Source of the DNA: an uncultured Synergistaceae bacterium | Lineage (GTDB): Bacteria > Synergistota > Synergistia > Synergistales > Aminobacteriaceae | NCBI GenBank assembly: GCA_937870605.1 | Contig: CALMZW010000102.1 | Span: forward strand, 1 to 5,579 | Length of the DNA stretch: 5,579 nt | Direction of reading: 5' to 3' | Shown: in pieces, positions 1 to 4,230 of the stretch | Position numbering within the stretch: position 1 is the stretch's first letter | Layout of the letters: each line of letters starts with the position of its first letter | The notes under the pieces: generated by a model | Database searches by the model: none | Seen by the model: only the letters and a program-made list of their open reading frames with translations | What the model was told of the DNA's origin: nothing | Made by a program: the position numbers and the translations under genes

Positions 1-2
1 TT

Positions 3-1559
3 CCGGCTCTGTTGCACTGCATTCCGAACGATGGAAGGATTCTCGTGCTGACGGGCGGCATTCCGCTTCAGGAACAGCTGGTAGCGAAGGACATCCCCTC
101 CATGGAAGCGATACTCGGACGTCCCGTTTCGCACGGACTTCTCAAGGGACGGGGAAATTACGCCTGTATCCGTCGTTGCCGGGAACTGGAGGAAAACGGA
201 TATCTTTCTTTCGGCGACGAGGGCGATGCGTCGAGAATGGTTCTGGATTGGGTCGAGAAAACCGAAACCGGAGATCTCGCGGAGTTGTCGCTGGATCAGC
301 GGAGTCCCGTTCTTCCGGTGATCGCGTCCTCCAGCCGTGGATGCATCGGTTCGGCGTGTCCCTGGCGCGACCGGTGTTTCGTCCTTGCGCAGCTTCGCAG
401 GGCGCAGGAGTGGCAGGTTGTGGTCGCGAACTATCACCTGTTCTTCTCGTACATTCTCGAGGCGGGGAAACCCTTCCCGATCCCGTTCGATATTCTGCTG
501 TGCGACGAGGCGCACCGGATGGCGGATTCGGCGCGATCGGTGGCGACCGTCATGTTCTCGCCCGAAGACCTGTTGCGGGTGCTTCGCGGGAAGCCGGGCT
601 CGCTGACGCAGTTTCTCCGCGGAAACGGCGTCGACGCCGACGGACTGCAGAGCGATATCGAAGAGGCCCGGAACGAAGCGCGCGCGTTCGGCGACAGGAC
701 GGAGCTTCTGTGCCCGGACGGAGAGTGTCTCCCGAGGAACAATGCCGACTGGAGTTCCCGTGGAAAACTGCTCGCCGGACGTCTCGAATCGATTTGCTCG
801 CGATTGCGGCGAATCGACGAGGACTATCGCAACGGAGCGTTCGAGGCGTCGCCGGAGGTGCAGAATGCCGCGAGCGCGTCCGTTTGGTTCGATGAAGTCC
901 GCGAGATCCGGGAGTCGCTTTCATGGTGTCTCTCGCTGGAACGGTATCCGGAGTGGACGTTCTGGAGGGAAGGACGCGGCTGCGGGAGCGCGCCGATCCG
1001 ATGCGACAAGCTCGTTTCGGAGGCGATCGGCCGAAGCGAACCGGACGCGGTCGTCTGTGTTTCGGCGACGTTGTTTCATGGCGACCGTCCGTCATTCTGG
1101 AGCCGGGAGACCGGAATAGAGCCTTCGAAAATCCTGCGCGTCGGCAGTCCCTTCGATCTGCCGAACCAGATGGAGCTTGTGATCGTCGATTCCGGATTCG
1201 AGGTCCGGGACAGCGGGTATGACGCGGCGACGAGCCGGATTATCGAGCATCTGTGCCAGGAGAACGGAGGCCGTACGCTGGTTCTTGTCAGCTCGTACAG
1301 ACTGCTTGGCGCCGTAGCCGCTCGGATGACGTCGAAGCCGCGGGACTATGAGGTGCTTGTCCAGGGGACATTGTCGAGAAAGGAGCTTCTCGAACGGTTC
1401 CGCGATCTGGAAACATCCGTGCTGATCGGAAGCGTCTCCTTCCGGGAGGGGATCGACGTCCCCGGCGAGAGCCTGACGCAAGTGATCATCGACCGGATTC
1501 CCTTTCCGCATCCGTCCGATCCTGTCGTCCAGGCCCGAAACGAGCTCGAATCGGGATAG
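3..1559 (+). CDS. DinG/XPD-family Fe-S DNA helicase, 5'-partial, ends at in-frame amber TAG
   Basis: This is a superfamily 2 ATP-dependent DNA helicase of the DinG/XPD (Rad3) type; such enzymes unwind DNA 5' to 3' in repair and replication-conflict removal. The frame is open from the left edge, so the start and Walker A motif lie outside the window; the TTG at 12 is not a credible start. Numbering residues from that TTG, a motif Ia-like stretch (LTGGIPLQEQL) is at 13-23. Cysteines C52, C111, C116 and C122 match the four Fe-S cluster ligands of the family. The DEAH box (LLCDEAH) is at 162-168, followed by a motif III-like CVSATLF, a motif IV-like LVLVSSYRLL and motif V (SFREGIDVPGE) near 476-486. 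The frame stops at TAG 1557-1559, before motif VI, and motif VI follows in the same frame (next entry). Without it the product should not hydrolyse ATP normally. Family assignment is secure; whether the gene is intact is not. Confidence 0.88.
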   Translation, partial: PALLHCIPNDGRILVLTGGIPLQEQLVAKDIPSMEAILGRPVSHGLLKGRGNYACIRRCRELEENGYLSFGDEGDASRMVLDWVEKTETGDLAELSLDQRSPVLPVIASSSRGCIGSACPWRDRCFVLAQLRRAQEWQVVVANYHLFFSYILEAGKPFPIPFDILLCDEAHRMADSARSVATVMFSPEDLLRVLRGKPGSLTQFLRGNGVDADGLQSDIEEARNEARAFGDRTELLCPDGECLPRNNADWSSRGKLLAGRLESICSRLRRIDEDYRNGAFEASPEVQNAASASVWFDEVREIRESLSWCLSLERYPEWTFWREGRGCGSAPIRCDKLVSEAIGRSEPDAVVCVSATLFHGDRPSFWSRETGIEPSKILRVGSPFDLPNQMELVIVDSGFEVRDSGYDAATSRIIEHLCQENGGRTLVLVSSYRLLGAVAARMTSKPRDYEVLVQGTLSRKELLERFRDLETSVLIGSVSFREGIDVPGESLTQVIIDRIPFPHPSDPVVQARNELESG

Positions 1560-1781
1560 GCTTTCATGTCGTTCACGCTGCCCATGGCGACGCTGCTCCT
1601 GCGGCAGGCTGGCGGTCGGCTCATTCGCACGGCGTCGGACAGGGGGCGCGTCGTCATTCTGGACCGGCGTCTCCTTGACAGGCCGGATTGGGGGATTCTG
1701 TCGTCATTGCCGCGCGTTCCGTGTCGGAGACTGCGAGTTCGCACTTCCGCGAAGAACGTTGCCGCGTCAGGATCCCTGTGA
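1560..1781 (+). pseudogene. C-terminal part of the same helicase, beyond the amber codon (motif VI)
   Basis: This stretch continues the preceding helicase in exactly the same reading frame after TAG 1557-1559 and ends at TGA 1779-1781. It encodes helicase motif VI (RQAGGRLIRTASDRGRVVIL, DNA 1602-1661), whose arginines contact ATP in this superfamily, followed by a short tail of about 40 residues that I cannot align. Motif V before the TAG and motif VI after it have the spacing expected of an uninterrupted DinG-type protein, so no frameshift or deletion is needed, only a single codon change. An ATG at 1566-1568 with a weak AGG upstream could allow re-initiation and a 71-residue separate product. 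The options are a recent nonsense mutation, a base-call error (TAG is one change from CAG, GAG or AAG), amber readthrough, or a split gene. The stretch is labelled pseudogene only because the frame is formally broken. Confidence 0.7.
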
Positions 1782-1787
1782 TATAGT
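1759..1787 (+). promoter_or_regulatory. Sigma-70-type promoter of the rpmH operon
   Basis: A -35 element TTGCCG (1759-1764) and a -10 element TATAGT (1782-1787) are separated by exactly 17 bases. The -10 is preceded by TGA, which gives an extended -10 (TGN). The match to consensus is 4/6 and 5/6. It lies just inside the end of the helicase frame and points at rpmH, predicting a transcript start near 1794 and a leader of roughly 58 bases. It is the best promoter match I found in the window and probably drives rpmH-rnpA-yidD-yidC-jag. Confidence 0.7.
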
Positions 1788-1793
1788 ATTCCT

Positions 1794-1831
1794 GCTGACC
1801 CAGAGGGCCAGCTTCTTTTGTGTCCTTTTTT
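1794..1831 (+). promoter_or_regulatory. Hairpin plus T-rich tract in the rpmH leader (5' stem-loop or weak terminator)
   Basis: Bases 1794-1812 fold as GCTG-A-CCC / AGA loop / GGG-C-CAGC, seven base pairs with one internal mismatch. They are followed by TTCTTTT (1813-1819) and a run of six T (1826-1831). The hairpin begins almost exactly at the start predicted from the upstream promoter. It could stabilise the 5' end of the operon mRNA, act as an attenuator-like element, or be a modest intrinsic terminator for helicase transcription. The stem is short, so termination would be weak; the sequence alone cannot decide. Confidence 0.4.
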
Positions 1832-1851
1832 CACATCCGGGAGGTGTGCTC

Positions 1852-1986
1852 GTGAAACAGACTTTTCAGCCGCATAACAGACCGAGGAAACGGAAGATGG
1901 GATTCCTCGCCCGTTCAAGCTCAGTGGGGGGAAGGAATGTCCTTCGGAGGAGGAGGGCAAAGGGTAGAAAACGGCTCACGGTGTAG
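1852..1986 (+). CDS. rpmH: 50S ribosomal protein L34
   Basis: This encodes a 44-residue, very basic protein of the large ribosomal subunit. It shows the family's N-terminal signature (KQTFQPHNRPRKRK, residues 2-15), the central GF-AR segment, and the C-terminal GRNVLRRRRAKGRKRLTV (27-44), at the usual length for L34. The start is GTG at 1852, placed by homology and by a strong Shine-Dalgarno sequence GGGAGGTG (1839-1846) five bases upstream. It ends in TAG right after the conserved KRLTV terminus, so amber is used as a genuine stop here. It is the first gene of the operon, behind the promoter at 1759-1787, and rnpA starts five bases after its stop. Confidence 0.97.
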   Translation: MKQTFQPHNRPRKRKMGFLARSSSVGGRNVLRRRRAKGRKRLTV

Positions 1987-1991
1987 GCCCT

Positions 1992-2393
1992 TTGTCGCGT
2001 TGTTTTCCCCGATCGGCAAGACTGAAAAAAACATGGGAATTTGACCGTGTCTTCCGCACCGGCATACGCATTCGCGGCGAGCTGGTGCGGTTGTTGTTTC
2101 TACGCGAGCCGTTGTCCGGAACGAAAATCGGATTCGCCGTGGGGCGACGGCAGGGAAATGCGGTTGTGCGGAGCCGCGGGCGCAGGATTTTGCGTGAAGC
2201 CTTTCGACGTCTTCTGCCGTGGATTCGTCCCGGGTTCCTGTTCGCCGCGTCGCTGCGGCACGCAGGGCTGACCGCGAACGCACGGGAGATCTTCGATGAC
2301 CTGAAGGTCGTTCTGGAGCGGGCGGGGTGTATCGATCCCGCCATTCCCGGGTATCCTCCGGAATTCGAAACGGAGGGGACGTCGGTTTCGTGA
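1992..2393 (+). CDS. rnpA: Ribonuclease P protein component
   Basis: This is the protein subunit of RNase P, which with the catalytic RNA removes 5' leaders from precursor tRNAs. The 133-residue product opens with the family pattern ARLKKTWEFDRVFRTG (9-24). It also carries the RNA-binding signature GNAVVRSRGRRILREAFR (55-72), where the common RNxxKRxxRE reads RSRGRRILRE. Length is at the long end of the usual range because of a ~20-residue proline-containing tail. The start is TTG at 1992; no ATG or GTG in this frame lies between the upstream stop at 1965 and the conserved N-terminus. Its only ribosome-site candidate is a weak GGTG (1980-1983) inside the end of rpmH, so translation is probably coupled to rpmH, five bases upstream. 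The stop TGA overlaps the yidD start as GTGA. Confidence 0.93.
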   Translation: MSRCFPRSARLKKTWEFDRVFRTGIRIRGELVRLLFLREPLSGTKIGFAVGRRQGNAVVRSRGRRILREAFRRLLPWIRPGFLFAASLRHAGLTANAREIFDDLKVVLERAGCIDPAIPGYPPEFETEGTSVS

Positions 2394-2638
2394 CGCCCGC
2401 AGCACGTTTTTTTGCCGTTTTGATTCGCGGATATCAACGATGGGTGTCCCCAATGCTGGGGCATAATTGCAGGTTCTTTCCGTCCTGTTCCCAATACACC
2501 CTCGAGGCGATAGAGCGTTTCGGTTGTTTCAAAGGAATATGGCTGGGTATGCGACGGATCGCCAAGTGCGGTCCCTGGCATCCCGGCGGGTATGATCCTG
2601 TTCCCGAAATTCAAGAGAAGAGCAAGGATGGTGAGTGA
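2390..2638 (+). CDS. yidD: Membrane protein insertion efficiency factor YidD
   Basis: YidD is a small membrane-associated protein thought to help YidC insert proteins into the inner membrane. The 82-residue product has all family hallmarks: IRGYQRWVSP (12-21), NCRFFPSCSQY (26-36), EAIERFG (39-45) and the C-terminal KCGPWHPGGYDPVP (59-72). The three family cysteines are C27, C33 and C60. The frame is open further upstream (ATG at 2327), but the extra 21 residues are unlike YidD and would overlap rnpA deeply. I chose GTG at 2390, which overlaps the rnpA stop by four bases (GTGA) and has GGAGGGG at 2372-2378. The 11-base spacing is a little long, so coupling to rnpA is likely. It ends one base before the preferred yidC start. 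Confidence 0.92.
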   Translation: MTPAARFFAVLIRGYQRWVSPMLGHNCRFFPSCSQYTLEAIERFGCFKGIWLGMRRIAKCGPWHPGGYDPVPEIQEKSKDGE

Positions 2639-2639
2639 T

Positions 2640-3416
2640 ATGGGTGCTCTCTGGGATGGCGCCGGAGATCTCATGATGAAAACGATGGAGATGCTTCACT
2701 CCCTTACGGGGTCGTGGGGCATCGCGATTATTCTGCTGACGCTGATCGTTCGGGCGTTGTTGCATCCGTTGACGCAAAAGCAGATGGTCAGCATGCAGAA
2801 GATGCAGAAACTTCAGCCGCGCCTCAAGGTGCTGCAGGAAAAGTACAAGGACGACAAACAGACGCTCAACCGCGAAGTCATGGCCCTGTACAAGGAAAAC
2901 AAGGTGAATCCGGCGGCAGGCTGCGTTCCCCTGCTTGTGCAGCTTCCGGTGTTCATCCTTCTGTTCCGGGTGCTGACATCGTACGATTTTACGGGTGTTT
3001 CCTTTCTGGGAATCAGCCTTGACGGCACGGTCCTTTCCACGCTGGGCAAGGTTCTCGGTCTTCAGGGGCCGACCGCCGATATCGGCGTCATGGCGGTCCT
3101 GAACGGAATCCTGGCCAACCCTGCCGGTCTCGCCCAGGTGTCTGTCTACCTTCCCAACCTGCTTCTATTGATCGGCATCGGTGTGGTGACGTGGTACCAG
3201 CAGCAGCTGAGCGCTTCGGGAAACCCGCAGATGGCCATGATGAACTGGTTTATGCCGCTTTTCCTGACGTTTATCTGTGTTTCTCTTCCCGGCGGCGTGC
3301 TCCTGTATTGGGGCGTTTCCTCGGTCATGGGCGTCGTGCATCAGATCCGGGTCACGCGTCAGACCGCCCGCGAAATGCAGGAAAAACCGGTGCTCTTTAA
3401 GGATAAGCCTGTTTAG
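2640..3416 (+). CDS. yidC: Membrane protein insertase YidC/Oxa1 family (short form)
   Basis: YidC inserts and folds inner-membrane proteins, alone or with SecYEG. From ATG 2640 the product has 258 residues. The first core transmembrane segment (about 26-44) contains R38, in the position of the conserved arginine of the substrate groove (IVRALLHPL). A charged amphipathic hairpin (about 45-90) follows, then NPAAGCVPLLVQLPVFILL (90-108), further hydrophobic segments near 169-187 and 200-216, and the last at 218-234 (GGVLLYWGVSS). There is no large periplasmic domain and no lipobox, so this is the short Bacillus-like architecture. The start is uncertain: ATG 2628 or GTG 2631 would overlap yidD and add 4 or 3 residues, and ATG 2592 would add 16 with a poorly placed ribosome site. 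I prefer 2640 for the GGTGA at 2630-2634, the one-base gap after yidD and the MGALW N-terminus. It ends in TAG; jag follows in the same frame. Confidence 0.94.
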   Translation: MGALWDGAGDLMMKTMEMLHSLTGSWGIAIILLTLIVRALLHPLTQKQMVSMQKMQKLQPRLKVLQEKYKDDKQTLNREVMALYKENKVNPAAGCVPLLVQLPVFILLFRVLTSYDFTGVSFLGISLDGTVLSTLGKVLGLQGPTADIGVMAVLNGILANPAGLAQVSVYLPNLLLLIGIGVVTWYQQQLSASGNPQMAMMNWFMPLFLTFICVSLPGGVLLYWGVSSVMGVVHQIRVTRQTAREMQEKPVLFKDKPV

Positions 3417-3458
3417 GATCGCGACAAGCGATAGTTTTGTGAAGGGAGGGAGGATTCC

Positions 3459-4103
3459 ATGAACGATCAGGAAATTCTCATTCTCGAGGTCGGTTCGGTG
3501 AACGACGCCGCAAAACAGGCGGCTGCCTCCTGGTCCGTTTCTCCGGAAGACGTGGTTGTCAAGGTTCTTGAAGAGGAGAAGAGCTTTTTCGGCCTGCTTG
3601 GCCGGAAGCTGCGGGTGGAGGTTCGCCCGGGGTTGCCTCTCGTCATTCTCCGCGGGAGACGAAGCATTTCGGAAATCCTGTCCCGAATGCAGCTCGATAT
3701 CGATGTGAGCGTCACGCCCGAGGAACGCATCAATCTGAGCGGCGCCGACGCGGGAGTTATTATTGGGAAGTACGGCGAGACCATGAAAGCGCTCGAATAC
3801 ATCGTGAATCTGACGGAGCGGAACGACGAGGAAAGCCCGCGCATCCGGCTGGACAGCGACGGATACCGCGTACGGCGCGAACAGAGCCTTCAAAGGCTGG
3901 CGCAGTCGGCGGCCAGGAAAGCCGTTCGTCGCGGGAAACCGACGTACCTGGAGCCGATGACGAGCTGGGAACGACGCATTATCCATATCGCGCTGAAAGA
4001 CGATGCGTCCGTTGAAACCCGCTCGGTCGGCGAAGCCCCCGCGCGAAAAGTCGTTGTCTGGCCCGCGACTTCGAAGAAAGCGAAAAGCTGGGAGGACTCC
4101 TGA
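3459..4103 (+). CDS. jag: RNA-binding protein Jag/KhpB (Jag-N, KH, R3H)
   Basis: KhpB/Jag is an RNA-binding protein usually encoded next to yidC; in some Gram-positive bacteria it affects cell elongation and division together with KhpA. The 214-residue product has the full three-part layout. The Jag N-terminal domain spans about 1-56, with the signature KSFFGLLGRKLRVEV (41-55). A type II KH domain covers about 80-135, with the GxxG loop GKYG (103-106). An R3H domain covers about 137-202, with R172 and H176 in ERRIIH as the RxxxH motif. The start ATG 3459 is supported by a strong GGGAGGGAGG (3444-3453), five bases upstream. It lies 42 bases after the yidC stop and in the same frame. In many genomes mnmE follows jag; here a protease gene follows. 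Confidence 0.95.
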   Translation: MNDQEILILEVGSVNDAAKQAAASWSVSPEDVVVKVLEEEKSFFGLLGRKLRVEVRPGLPLVILRGRRSISEILSRMQLDIDVSVTPEERINLSGADAGVIIGKYGETMKALEYIVNLTERNDEESPRIRLDSDGYRVRREQSLQRLAQSAARKAVRRGKPTYLEPMTSWERRIIHIALKDDASVETRSVGEAPARKVVVWPATSKKAKSWEDS

Positions 4104-4126
4104 GCGGGAGACGGGCGCGCAGTTTT

Positions 4127-4155
4127 TTGACGAATACCGACCTTCTGCTGATAGT
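4127..4155 (+). promoter_or_regulatory. Candidate promoter for the protease gene
   Basis: A -35 element TTGACG (4127-4132, 5/6 match) is followed after 17 bases by GATAGT (4150-4155, 4/6). This predicts a start near 4162 and a leader of about 69 bases. A second, weaker option is TAGAAT (4197-4202, 5/6) with a poor -35 (ATGTCG, 4175-4180). Neither resembles the E. coli sigma-E promoters that control degP. The gene could also be reached by readthrough from jag, since no convincing terminator lies between them. Confidence 0.4.
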
Positions 4156-4187
4156 CCGCTCGGTGAAACATACGATGTCGGTTTTCG
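4131..4187. repeat. Imperfect 11-bp inverted repeat upstream of the protease gene
   Basis: CGAATACCGAC (4131-4141) and GTCGGTTTTCG (4177-4187) are reverse complements at 10 of 11 positions and are separated by 35 bases. The left arm overlaps the end of the candidate -35 element and its spacer; the right arm overlaps the weaker downstream promoter option. The arms could be paired protein-binding half-sites or the closing stem of a leader structure. A 35-base loop makes it a poor terminator, and chance is possible. Confidence 0.35.
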
Positions 4188-4217
4188 CCCGCAGGATAGA
4201 ATAGGGTCACTTCTCAC

Positions 4218-4226
4218 GGAGGTGAT
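4218..4226 (+). promoter_or_regulatory. Strong Shine-Dalgarno site fixing the protease start
   Basis: GGAGGTGAT is a perfect nine-base complement to the 3' end of 16S rRNA and is the strongest such site in the window. It sits four bases before ATG 4231 (eight bases from GGAGG), which makes that start secure and suggests efficient translation. Confidence 0.75.
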
Positions 4227-4230
4227 ATCT

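Noticed and set aside
176..895. Plus-strand open frame of 239 codons inside the helicase region
   Set aside because: It is an arginine-rich overlap in another frame of the helicase, which has recognisable motifs throughout this stretch.
1551..1566. Frameshift in the helicase gene
   Set aside because: The frame before and after the stop is identical (both begin at positions divisible by three), so the break is a single nonsense codon and not a shift.
1782..1851. Origin of replication near rpmH
   Set aside because: rpmH is often near oriC, but no DnaA box (TTATCCACA-like) or AT-rich unwinding region is present here.
2327..2389. Upstream extension of yidD to ATG 2327
   Set aside because: The added residues do not resemble YidD, would overlap rnpA by 67 bases, and a GTG at 2390 with a purine-rich site fits the family's start.
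4098..4128. Possible intrinsic terminator after jag: CTCC/GGAG stem and a run of six T at 4123-4128
   Set aside because: The stem is only four base pairs and lies about 13 bases before the T run; no GC-rich hairpin abuts the T run, so the layout is not that of a terminator.
3165..4217. Long open frame on the minus strand opposite yidC and jag (350 codons)
   Set aside because: It is antisense to two clearly recognised genes, has no recognisable domain, and is the usual shadow of a GC-rich coding strand.
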